Shown here piece after piece: positions 1-8,720 of a stretch of DNA of 64,000 bases. The notes under the pieces were generated by a model. That model searched no databases. It saw only the letters and a list, made by a program, of their open reading frames with translations, and had not been told where the DNA came from. The stretch is from Setoptus koraiensis. Its lineage: Eukaryota; Arthropoda. Positions within the stretch are counted from its first letter, which is position 1. Each line of letters starts with the position of its first letter. Location of the stretch: contig CM106585.1 in assembly GCA_048013815.1 (NCBI GenBank), positions 18,662,001 to 18,726,000 of the forward strand. The letters run 5' to 3'. The position numbers were made by a program, and so were the translations under genes.

Positions 1-583
1 GCGCTGTGGCGCCAACATGTATCACATCAAAGGGAGCCTCTTGGGCGAGACCAACACGTCCGTCCCCAGTTACAAATTTCAGGCGTCCTGACTGTAATAA
101 GCCTGGCTGATCCTTCTCTACGTTTGCTTTCGATCTACTGACTAGCTCAGGTATATGCTCTATACCAAATACTTGACCATTTGGTTCAGTCATTAGAGCC
201 ATACAGGCCGTCAAGTAACCTGAGCCAGAGCCCACGTCCAGAACTTTGGCCTCGGAATGAAGATGATCCCTAAGTACCTCCAGAGCTTTGGCATGCATGT
301 GAGGGGCAGATATGGTTGCATTGTAACCAATTTGTATTGGCGTGTCCTCATAGGCATTGTTGGGGCAATAGTTGGCACGATCTACTTTTAGCATAGTCCT
401 TTCAACGAGGGCATCTTCTATTAGTCCCTTTACTTGAGTATGTGAATGGCAAGAATGGTTTTGGAATGAGTTTCGTCTTGTTTGTATCTCCCTTTCGAAA
501 CGAAGCTGATTGTTTCAATTCTACTTACGCTTGAGATTCTCAACAAGATCCTTGAGAGTTTTACCTGCCTGATATAGCGCCAT
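1..583 (-). CDS. PCMT1: Protein-L-isoaspartate O-methyltransferase, 5' part (runs off left edge)
   Basis: Cytosolic repair enzyme that methylates L-isoaspartyl residues of damaged proteins using S-adenosylmethionine. The ATG is at 583. Exon 1 is 529-583 (donor GTAAGT), encoding MALYQAGKTLKDLVENLK. Exon 2 starts at 432 and stays open to base 1, so the gene continues outside the window. Visible family landmarks are the substrate-side motif ISAPHMHA, the SAM-binding glycine loop VLDVGSGSGYLTAC, the acidic FGIEHI strand and VTGDGR followed by APFDVIHVGA, all close to animal PCMT1. The codon across the splice joins in phase (C|TA). Nothing looks broken. Its 5' end faces the PDIA6 tail at 815. About two thirds of the usual 227 residues are present. 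Confidence 0.93.
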
Positions 584-814
584 TGTAGTTGGAATAAACA
601 ATCAATATCTAGCTTCACGAACCAAAAAGTTGAAACAACTGTTTCGATGTAACCAACGAAGAGAGGCCGGGCGAGCCCGCTCCAAAGGAAACCTAACATT
701 TCTGATTTTTTTTTTCATCGTGTTCAGAATCTCATGTTTCTAGTACTGGCCGATAGGGGGCCTCTTGCTTGTGTGACTTAGTGTTCGGGCAGCAAGGGCA
801 GCACATGCGGACTT

Positions 815-1089
815 ATGAGAGGATCTTTCTCACAAGAGGGTATAACAGATTTCCTTAAAGACCTTTCCTATGGTCATGGCAAGAGTGCTCCCTTTAAGGG
901 TGCCAAACTTCCCAAGATTGTCAAGTCTGAGGAATGGGACGGGAAGGATCTTGTGGTAAGTTGATCGTGTCGGCATTTTATACCATTTTATACTCTTTCC
1001 TACTCATTACTCGACTGAACTGTTTATTCTTGTCTTCTCTTTGATCTCGTCCCATTGAATAGTTGCCCACTCTAGACGATGAACTTTAG
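815..1089 (+). pseudogene. PDIA6: Orphan C-terminal end of PDIA6/P5 (partial gene or fragment)
   Basis: Two exons, 815-955 and 1063-1089 (GTAAGT donor, AG acceptor, phase 0), encode 55 residues that match the end of the ER protein disulfide isomerase PDIA6 (CaBP1 in flies): RGSFSQEGITDFLKDLSYG, then WDGKD, ending in DDEL before the stop, a KDEL-like ER retrieval signal. A polyadenylation hexamer lies at 1147-1152. The two thioredoxin domains that should precede this are absent: the 230 bases upstream hold no WCGHC motif and then the divergent PCMT1 gene begins. The reading frame is open upstream of the ATG only to a TAG a few codons away, where an AG acceptor could sit. It is either the last exons of a gene whose earlier exons lie left of the window, with PCMT1 nested in its intron, or a stranded partial duplicate. 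The family match is clear; its status is not. Confidence 0.6.
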
Positions 1090-1267
1090 AAGTGGGAGGT
1101 ATTATTGCCTTTCAATTCCCTAACACACACTTTTTTATATTGTATTAATAAAAAGAATGAGAAGACATCTCATCGAGAACAATTAATTGGTATTATATTT
1201 TTATTTTATTGTGATTATGTTGTTTTGCGATGATACCCATCACAGACTACCACGTTATTTCATTTGT

Positions 1268-2637
1268 TTATTTTCCTTTCTTCGCTTTGATTTTACGATG
1301 GTAGAATTCCAGCTCTTTTCCTTCAAGGATGTAGCCGTCGGCACGACCGACTTGACCTGGTCTAGATGCTATACAGGCTGTTTAAGAATAGCGAGTAGAC
1401 AGATGTGGGTTAGTAAAGGGTCAATACATCAAGAGACATTGCTGACTATTATCATTTGAAGTATCTTCAGGGTAACTATGAAATCATCACTAGCGTAGCT
1501 GCTTAAGTGAGAGAGTATGTTTTCATCATCAGATTTTTTTCTGTTCCCCATTTAACGAAGCAGGGAGACTTACCAAGTAGCTTTCCAGAGCTGAATTGCT
1601 CTTCGAGAAGTGTCTCGATTGAGGCAGTCTTCTGCCTTTTGTTGAACTTCCTCATCAAACTTTTGCTTCCTTTCTTTTCTATCTTGGCCTTGGTAGCTGC
1701 GGCCTATGCACATTTGGGGGAAATGGTATGAGGAGAAATTAGCTTTTTACGTCTTGAAGAATTCAATATAATCGCATATTATAGTAGTGCCTCAGAAGAG
1801 TATACAATTTGTCATCAGAACAGCTCAGCCGAAAGATGGTGAATTTGTATCTTATTCATCATTGAATGAGCAGGTTCAAATCAATGAGGCAATGTTGGAG
1901 TTCAACTTACCTGACGAGCATTCTTGCGTTTACCAAGAGGAAGGGCATAATGAGACTCGTACCATAGACGGAATGGTGCTGAGTCAACTAAAACTATACA
2001 GTTTTTGACCAAGGTTTTAGTACGTACTAACTCATTGTTACTTGAATTGTAGACTACGTCGATGATTCTAGCCTTCCTTGTACAATCTGCGAATGAGTTG
2101 TTGGACAGAGGAATGTATAAGATACTTAATGAACGTGCAAAGGAGAAACACGGCAAAATTGCGGTGGCAGACAGATATTCCGATGGTACTATGAAACGGG
2201 GGCATTTGGTACTTACGTTCAGATGCCCAGGCGAAATTTCCATGGTTCAATCTCAAAGCACGCTGTTTCATGTTACCTCCTCTAACTCTTACAGTCCTTA
2301 CGCGACGTACACCAATCTGTTGATATGAAAGAAAATTGCGGAATTGTATGAATTAGTTGTTGCCCATAGATATATTCCAAGTCATCAGATTATTTAAAAT
2401 ATTCAATTAAAATTGTTAATCCACCTTTGTCATAGCAGCTGGCCTTCCCAATTCGAATTTCCTCTTCATACGGATTGGTTTCCTTTTACCTCCGGTGGCA
2501 CGTCTTTTGTGCCAATGATCTTGAGAAATACCTGTATCATGGCAAATATGTATGAAGATATCAGGATTAGTAAATAGTACACTTGATATAGATTTCTTAA
2601 TTGTAATAGAAAAGATTATTATGACAAGCTTACCCAT
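1268..2637 (-). CDS. RPS8: 40S ribosomal protein eS8
   Basis: Structural protein of the small cytosolic ribosomal subunit. Six exons join in phase: 2634-2637, 2425-2531, 2217-2316, 1911-2086, 1574-1703 and 1268-1377, total 627 nt, giving 208 residues, the same length as human RPS8. Diagnostic stretches are [94 protein letters not shown] and the final [17 protein letters not shown]. Introns are 93-207 nt. One donor (after 2425) is a weaker GTGGAT. Introns 4 and 5 carry C/D-box snoRNA candidates, described separately. A pyrimidine tract on the gene strand at 2671-2679, 34-42 nt upstream of the ATG, could be a 5' TOP start. The only atypical part is the [15 protein letters not shown] segment that replaces the usual acidic EEEE/KKRS linker. 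Confidence 0.97.
1463..1534 (-). ncRNA. SNORD46: C/D-box snoRNA in RPS8 intron 5, SNORD46/snR63-like
   Basis: Read on the minus strand the element starts ATCT, then C box ATGATGA (1523-1529), an internal TGATGA (C'), and ends with D box CTGA (1467-1470) followed by AGAT, which pairs with the starting ATCT as a terminal stem. The ten nucleotides at 1472-1481 just upstream of the D box are complementary to the conserved large-subunit rRNA segment GUAACUAUGA. The fifth nucleotide upstream of the D box pairs with the second A of GUAA, the position methylated in yeast by snR63 (A2256) and in vertebrates by SNORD46. From established knowledge, vertebrate SNORD46 also resides in an RPS8 intron, so host and target agree. 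Expression is inferred. Confidence 0.75.
1787..1866 (-). ncRNA. C/D-box snoRNA in RPS8 intron 4, SNORD51/SNORD32/snR39 target
   Basis: On the minus strand: C box ATGATGA (1856-1862), D' box CTGA (1825-1828), C' box TGATGA (1812-1817) and D box CTGA (1792-1795), at normal spacing. The 15 nucleotides next to the D' box (1829-1843) are perfectly complementary to the conserved large-subunit rRNA segment CCGAAAGAUGGUGAA. By the plus-five rule the target is the second A of GAAA, corresponding to yeast Am807 (snR39/snR59) and human Am1511 (SNORD32A/SNORD51). The D-box guide has no target that I recognise. The exact ends are approximate because the terminal stem is weak. Confidence 0.75.
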
Positions 2638-2670
2638 ATTTGTTTGATTTTATTTATGTCCTGTTGATTT

Positions 2671-2679
2671 AAAGGAAAG
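2671..2679 (-). promoter_or_regulatory. Candidate 5' TOP transcription start of RPS8
   Basis: The minus strand reads CTTTCCTTT at 2679-2671, a C followed by pyrimidines, 34-42 nt upstream of the RPS8 ATG. Ribosomal protein mRNAs of animals usually begin with such a tract and are translationally controlled through it. The position fits; no start-site data are available. Confidence 0.4.
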
Positions 2680-3002
2680 CGATTCTCTAAGGTAATTTTT
2701 TATAATAATTAGACATTAATAAGAAGACAATTTGATGATATGGATGGTCTGGTCCTGCCGGCGCTTCGATATACGGGCCAATGTTAACAAATGCTTCTTC
2801 CGCTGTTTCACACGCCTCGCAACATGCATGTAGCGAGAAAGAACTCACGCACTATGAATGCGCATTGGGTTGTGCGCAGTTCCGCGAAATTTAAACATTT
2901 TTCGGGAAGTAATGATTGAGGAGGCAACCTTGTGCAGGTGTTCTAGAACAGCTCCCGGCCTCGGCCGAGATCAGGGGGCTAACTTAATCTATAACGGGCA
3001 GC
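2680..3002. other. Intergenic: RPS8 upstream region and 3' flank of the 1292-aa gene
   Basis: About 320 bases between two minus-strand genes. The half near RPS8 should hold its promoter. A GC-rich patch around 2955-2975 (CTCCCGGCCTCGGCCGAG) contains a small palindrome. No further gene or RNA was recognised. Confidence 0.4.
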
Positions 3003-6000
3003 TCACAAACTGTCTCTCCATACTCTATCATGATTCAAGATATCTAAACTATCACTTATTAATCTACGCGTCGCATACGTTCCATCATCATCTGATGATA
3101 ATGATGGTGACGATGGTGGAGGTGGTGTTGATGGTGGTGATTGTGATGACGGTGATGATGGTGGAGATGGTGTTGATGGTGGTGATTGTGAAGATGGTGA
3201 TGATGGTGGTGATGGTGATGATGGTGGTGATGGTGGCGGTGGTGATGATGATGGTGGTGGCGGTGGTGATGATGATGGTGGTGGTGGTGGTGGTGGTAGT
3301 GATGATGATAATGATGATGATGATGGTACATTATTCGAACTCGCATCATTTGGACTTGCGATAATTGGACCATCGTTTGAATCAGAATCAACAAAACCTT
3401 CCAAAACGTTATTAACTGATTGAGTAGCTTGCTCGAATTGTGTATCCATCATCTCATCTTCTTCAATATCGAACAAATTTTCTTGAGAGCTGCTGTTTGA
3501 CATTGCTGATCTGAATGATCCATCGTTATCAGATAAGTTGTCCTGATCATTTCTAGAAGCAAAGTCAACACTTTCCAAGACACTTGTGTTCAAACCTCTG
3601 AGTTCTTCTCTCCAATCGAACAAGCCATTAGAACTGGATCGTTCAAATTGCGTAGATGCCTGTGTAAGTGATGCATCTTCCATCATATTGAAATTGGAGC
3701 AGTTATGTAACTTTTCAAAGAGTTCTCTTAACATGGGTTCAATTGTCTCATCTCTCTCGGTATTTCTCGAATCTACAATTAGTAGTAGGTCTCGCATCTG
3801 AAGGATATTATTCAGCATTTCGAATATAAAAGGATTTTTAAACGATTGATCAAATATGGCCATAAGAATGGCGCATGATTTCTTTCTATTCGAACACTCT
3901 TTATGATTGATTAATTGTTTCCAGAGAGTGTCTATCAGACTTCCTAACAGAGGATTGTACCTTATTAAGTTAGAATGATTAGATTGTTCTTGTAGAAGAA
4001 GTGAAAATATATTTCCAGCGATATCGTTAGCAATCATCTCTTCGTTGGCGCATAAGGCCTGTATAAAATAACTGATAGCACTTAGCCACTCGTCGCTGAA
4101 ATCTTCACCTAGACTTATCCTAGCTAAAGCATCCCTCAAAGTAATGAATGCCAGCTTTATCAACCCATCACTACGGGATCTTAGCCATCTTACAACATTC
4201 ATTAAGTGTTCATGTAAATTGCAAAAACTGATGTTGTTGTCGGCACTATGGTATTTATGAATTGATTCTTGAGATTGATAAAGGCGTAAGTTGAAGAAGT
4301 ATAGCGCTGCACTATCGGTTGTCTCATCTGGTTCTGCATTGAATGCAGTCAAGGAATTTTTGATGTCGTAGAACACAGCAACTTTAATGTAATTTGTATA
4401 CCTGCTATTATTACGTAGATGATCATAATCTAGGATTAAAGTGAAAAAACTGTTGGCATACTTGAGCACTTTCTTAGATAGTTGATCGAGTTCCCCGTCC
4501 ACGGAATATAGCGGCTTTGCATAAGAGCAAACCAATTTCACCAAGTTGAGCTCTATCCTTAACGAACCTCTTGAAAACTCTCTGTTATCCCAAAAAAGAC
4601 ATAATAGCGCTATCAGACTATTGATTTGTTCCTTAGAGTTCAAGTCATAGTTCGATCTCTCGCCATTCATAAATGCATTATATAATATATCTGGCAATGA
4701 GTTGAATAACATATCAGTAAATTCGGATGTTGTTTGAGATAGATAGAGAGTTCTTTCATGTCGCAAGATATGATCAACCAATTCCACAGCTTCTTTTTGT
4801 GTCGTTAGGCATTCCCTGAATAAACGAGAAACCTCTTGGCTCGAAATAACCAGCTCTATAAAACTCTGTAAGAAGCCAGAATCTTTCAATCGGGACCAAT
4901 CCAGGGTAGAGCCTCTGAGTATATAGATACCGGCTTCAGTTAAGAATGTCGCAGATTGTAGACACCACGTTAGGCTGACGAAATCGGATGATAATATTCT
5001 AGCCACAATTTGGACGTCAGTTTCTCTCCAGTAATTGATGAATAGACTATTAAAAGTATGTAGAGAAGTTGGGCTTTCTATAGGGGTTGACAGGTATGCG
5101 GTAAGAAATGTTAGGTACTTTACAAGTCTTAGACCTAATCTTGTGAGATCATCATTGAAAAAGAAGAATTGACTCAGAACCTCGAAAATATCCGATTTGT
5201 TTACAAATTTAGATCCTAGCTTGATTCCATGATAGTTGATAGATGAATAGCAGAAAATTTGCTGTAAATTGTCGGATTGGCTTGATATCTGGGCATTCAT
5301 TTCACTATTGTTGATTAATATTTCTATGTTACGATCTAATTGTAGATCGTCTGGCAATTCCTCCAAATCTACAATATAAATCACCAAGTGATAGAGAAAA
5401 TCTTGTATTGTGGAATCTAGCTGATGTCTCTCATATACGTCCTGATGCTGTTGCACGTTATTTTTTATGTCTAGTATGACTTGTAAGATGTCTTGGCGAA
5501 ATATGTCTTCATAAATTTCATTCATCAGGACATCTTGAAAAAAATTTTTGTCCTTCTTTTTTAGCCTAAAAATTGTTACGATGGAGTTGAGAAGATTCTT
5601 GAAGAGTTCCGCCACAGGATCACTTAGGATGTAATTAGATCTCGTTATGATATTGATAATTGGCTTCAACGCATATTTGTGGATAAAATTGAAGCAAATC
5701 AATCGTCCAATACAAAAATCACGTTTCCATATTGGATCAACTGTTGACACAGAATTGTTGAATACACATTCTGAGATATCCTTTAGCTCTAGATTACTGA
5801 TAAGTTCGACATAAGTTGATGCCAAAACGATGCGCCTTGATAGCAAAACTAGCTCGTCGTTGTTTCGTTCCAGGTCAATTTTTTTTGAGCACTCCAGAAA
5901 CTTCTTAGTCGCATCCCAGATCATGGATATCGGTACCGGTGTGATTGCAACATTAGATTTGATAAGGCAGCTGAAAATCTTGATGAGAGATAATTGGTAC

Positions 6001-6959
6001 TTATTATAATTAGTTTCATGGCGTCTCATTTCCCTAAGAAAACAGAGGAAATCCCAGAAGAAATTTTCGTTGATGGCATAAATACTATCAAGGAGAATTT
6101 CACAAATGCTTAGAGTTAACTTGCAGATTCGCTCTTGGTTTTGATATTTTTCTGCTCTGTTGAGCAAAATCTCAGCCATTTTTAAAGGCTGCCTAAATGA
6201 TATTTTGCAATCTTGGACGCACGCCCTATAGAATTTAAGTATGTGAATCACGAGGTCCGTTTCACTGGTCTCTTTGAGCATGTTTTGTGTTTCAGCAATT
6301 ATGTATGATTCATCAGTATCATTTGTGGATGAAGTTTTGAGCAACTCAATTAATCCGTCGGCTCTAGTCTCTATTAGCCGTAGGAGTAACTTGATCATCC
6401 AAGAGTTCGAAAGTATACTCGTGCCAGTATCACAGTACTTTCTGAATAGCTGACTAAATTTGTCAGTATTTTTAGTTATGAGTCTGCAGGCATAATCGCC
6501 AATCTGAGACATTTCGTGTATCAAATAGAGGATCTTCACTCTGTTGCACTCAATCCGGACATGTATTGCTGCTCGTATGATTGTTACGATCATCTTAGAT
6601 AATAGGTCACTCGATTCATTGGCTAATATTCGTTTGCATTGGTCATGTTTGACGATGGCGGTAAAAAGCAATGTGCTACGAATGAAGACTTGTTCATTGT
6701 TTGTGTCGTATCCGATCAGCATCTTCGTCATGAGTGGATCTAGGTTTTTAGAATAATATATGAATTAGTCAGTGGGTAAAAATGAAGGTACAATCGAGTT
6801 TACAAATGGTTACTTACAATTGTTTATCGCTAATGCGGCAAATGTTTCGTTAAATTTGATCATTATGGTTATCTGGTCAAGATCAGCCAGACATGTATCT
6901 ACACTTGTTGCACCGGATATTCTAGTGATCAGTGTATTGAATTCCGCGTTGTGGTCCAT
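3003..6959 (-). CDS. Uncharacterised 1292-aa alpha-helical (ARM/HEAT-like?) protein with Ser/Pro-rich tail
   Basis: Two exons, 6818-6959 (donor GTAAGT) and 3003-6739, join in phase 1 to give 1292 residues beginning MDHNAEFNTLITRISG. I do not recognise the family. Residues 1 to about 1090 are rich in Leu/Ile and look like stacked helices, with recurring patterns such as LLKMIVTIIRAAI and SLIALLCLFW, consistent with an armadillo- or HEAT-like solenoid. The tail holds an acidic stretch (FDIEEDEMMDTQFEQ) and then about 75 residues of Ser/Pro repeats, before SSDDDGTYATRRLISDSLDILN and the end. The Ser/Pro tract is encoded by a trinucleotide-rich microsatellite at roughly 3099-3330, so its length is probably variable. 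Weakly considered and not supported were MEI1, rotatin and CIP2A. The upstream neighbour is the complex I pair, with no obvious functional link. Confidence 0.8.
3099..3330. repeat. GTG/GAT trinucleotide-rich tract inside the coding sequence
   Basis: About 230 bases built mainly from GGTGAT, GATGGT and GTGGTG hexamers on the plus strand. On the coding (minus) strand they give Ser/Pro-rich repeats (PPPPPPPSSS, SPPSSPS). The same DNA makes long open frames in other readings (poly-His, poly-Val/Met) that are artefacts of composition. Confidence 0.9.
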
Positions 6960-7422
6960 TGTTAATTAATAAATTGATATCGTAATAAATGCAACAAATG
7001 TAAATAAATTGATCATTGATTATAAAATGATTTTATACATAAATTGTTAAGTTCATCAAATAAATAAAATATGAAAAAGTTCGATGCCTCAAGGGAGCGG
7101 CGCAAAAAGTTCGCCGCCAGCACGTTGCAACTTGCAATACTTGCTCTGCTAGGGCTGTTGCTACAGTACTAAACGGTCTTCGCCGCAGCGTGGCGCTGCC
7201 ATTCGCGATCTTGGACATTTGCAACTGTGTAACAGCTGTATAGGTAGCTATAGAAAAAAGCCAGTCTATGCAACAACAAAGTTTTGTCACTGTTCATGAG
7301 AGTGAATTTCACAACCCCTTCTATGTATGTAATATGCTCGTGTTTTTCAAGCGCAATTTTTATTCAACGAAAGTTATGAGACCCATCGATCTTATTGGAT
7401 CGTTATGAATCATCTGTCTAGT
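6960..7422. other. Intergenic: promoter side of the 1292-aa gene, 3' flank of NDUFC2-like
   Basis: 463 bases. The part next to 6960 is AT-rich and should include the promoter of the minus-strand gene. A GC-richer island lies around 7085-7210. An 85-codon minus-strand open frame here shows no family features and was not accepted. Confidence 0.4.
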
Positions 7423-7932
7423 CTATACACGGGCCGGTACCCACGTGAACATTGTGTCTCTCCATTTGTATCTTTTGATAGGTTCGAAGCGTTCGGGATG
7501 TTTGTCCACGTAGTCAACAAATATTGCATCTTTGTAGGCTCCTCTTTTGAGTGTCCATTTGAATACCAAGTCGCAGGCGTATCCAAAGGCGATACTAGCC
7601 AGCACAGGTCGATGCAATCGTGACATGAATGGCCTGGAGGTTTTGCTGCTGTGGTAGTAATGCGCTCCACAAACTGCCGCGGCCGACGTTAGGTATATCA
7701 AGAATCGCGTTCCAATGAACTCTTTGTATTCAGGGTGTCTGAACTTGAAGAAGGGGTCCTGGTAAGAGTATACTGGACCAAGTTTAGCCAATCCACGCCA
7801 TTTGTAATGCTCCGCATATCCTGACTCGTCTATCTTGAGCTCCTGTCTTAATTTCAGTGTCGCCTCGCTTGGCTCACTGTCATAATAGACCCTAGGTGTT
7901 AATTCAAAATTGTAATAGTCTACTTTGACCAT
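7423..7932 (-). CDS. NDUFC2: Probable NADH dehydrogenase (complex I) subunit C2 / B14.5b
   Basis: 169 residues from the ATG at 7932 (MVKVDYYNFELTPRVYY). The frame is open further upstream, but this start is preferred because the duplicated copy at 9.8 kb also aligns from here. The C-terminal half resembles NDUFC2, a small inner-membrane subunit of mitochondrial complex I: a hydrophobic pair (FLIYLTSAAAVCGAHYY and VLASIAFGYACDLVFKW), then KDAIFVDYVDKHPERFEPIKRYKWRDTMFTWVPAR, comparable to the human ending with [28 protein letters not shown]. The N-terminus is longer than in the 119-aa human protein. The head-to-head partner NDUFV3, also a complex I subunit, lies 324 bp away. Identity is by weak similarity and context. 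Confidence 0.6.
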   Translation of the reverse strand: MVKVDYYNFELTPRVYYDSEPSEATLKLRQELKIDESGYAEHYKWRGLAKLGPVYSYQDPFFKFRHPEYKEFIGTRFLIYLTSAAAVCGAHYYHSSKTSRPFMSRLHRPVLASIAFGYACDLVFKWTLKRGAYKDAIFVDYVDKHPERFEPIKRYKWRDTMFTWVPARV

Positions 7933-8256
7933 GATTTCTGTTGAATATCGATCTACCTCAGGATCAGGATGCAGAAAGGTGCTGTGATAATAGAGGTGAC
8001 TTTTGTCGATCACACATAACTGCAAACAGCTGAACGCATAGGTGCATTCCCACAGTCTGCTAACAAGAGAGGGTATTTCTGATGGGGGCGGGGCAAATGT
8101 ATATTGCAGTAACTGCACTCGATTTGGGCAGCAAGCTCTTTTGTTAGAAGGACAGACTTTTTTTTCAATCGCGTGTAAACATCAAATTACAATAACATTT
8201 TATCTAAAAAATCCAAGGAGAAGATTGTTGAAATTAACCCCAACCTATCTACCACA
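7933..8256. promoter_or_regulatory. Shared divergent promoter of NDUFC2-like and NDUFV3
   Basis: 324 bases separate the two start codons. A GC box of the Sp1/KLF type, GGGGGCGGGGC, lies at 8084-8094. The part from about 7935 to 8094 is recognisably repeated at 9845-10027 upstream of MRPL45. Confidence 0.6.
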
Positions 8257-8631
8257 ATGTGGACGCTTCATTCTTTACAAAAACTGAGGCTTCCGTTGAA
8301 TGGGCCTAATCTAACTATTCACGCGATTAGATTATATTCGAAAGATACGACTACAACAAATAATACGATGAAAGGTCAATCAGTTACCAAGGAGACAAAT
8401 TCTCCACCTAAAGCTAAATCTTCTTCGAAAAATACTAAACCCAGTTCTACTATGGACAGCAAGAAGGACGGTCAAGCCTCTCAAAAGCCCTCGCCAAAAC
8501 CAGTGGAAGAATTTAAACCAAAGCAGTTCGATTACAATTTTGCAAGCTTCTACGACATCTTGGCCAATGTTGATCATTTAAGATTGCCACAACCCTCTAA
8601 TAAGCAGCCATTAGTAAGCAATAAGAAATAA
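8257..8631 (+). CDS. NDUFV3: NADH dehydrogenase (complex I) flavoprotein 3, short form
   Basis: 124 residues. The N-terminus MWTLHSLQKLRLPLNGPNLTIHAIRLYS is an amphipathic, basic mitochondrial presequence. The middle is Lys/Ser/Pro-rich and low complexity. The C-terminus FDYNFASFYDILANVDHLRLPQPSNKQP matches the conserved end of the 10-kDa NDUFV3 subunit of the matrix arm (human [25 protein letters not shown]). The polyadenylation hexamer AATAAA at 8627-8632 overlaps the stop codon TAA at 8629-8631, so the 3' UTR is probably very short or uses another signal. It converges on PLEKHF, whose stop lies 90 bp away on the other strand. Confidence 0.85.
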   Translation: MWTLHSLQKLRLPLNGPNLTIHAIRLYSKDTTTTNNTMKGQSVTKETNSPPKAKSSSKNTKPSSTMDSKKDGQASQKPSPKPVEEFKPKQFDYNFASFYDILANVDHLRLPQPSNKQPLVSNKK

Positions 8632-8720
8632 ATGTATCAAAATTAGAAATAATGAATAACGAATGTCAGAACTGGGCGTTATTCTAGTCTTAATTCATCA
8701 AATTTATCACATGAGCTGAG

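Noticed and set aside
1787-2328. Plus-strand open frames across the RPS8 locus
   Set aside because: They overlap RPS8 exons and introns antisense and have no recognisable domain; the minus-strand exon set is exact to 208 residues.
2317-2424. Possible third snoRNA in an RPS8 intron (TGATGA near 2380)
   Set aside because: No D box follows at a plausible distance and no rRNA complementarity was seen.
2858-3394. Long open frames rich in Val/Met (plus strand) and His (minus strand)
   Set aside because: They are other readings of the GTG/GAT tract in the coding sequence of the 1292-aa protein, and the real frame runs through it without interruption.
7033-7290. 85-codon minus-strand frame with several Cys residues
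   Set aside because: No family features, no splice or start context that stands out, and it lies in a GC-richer intergenic patch.
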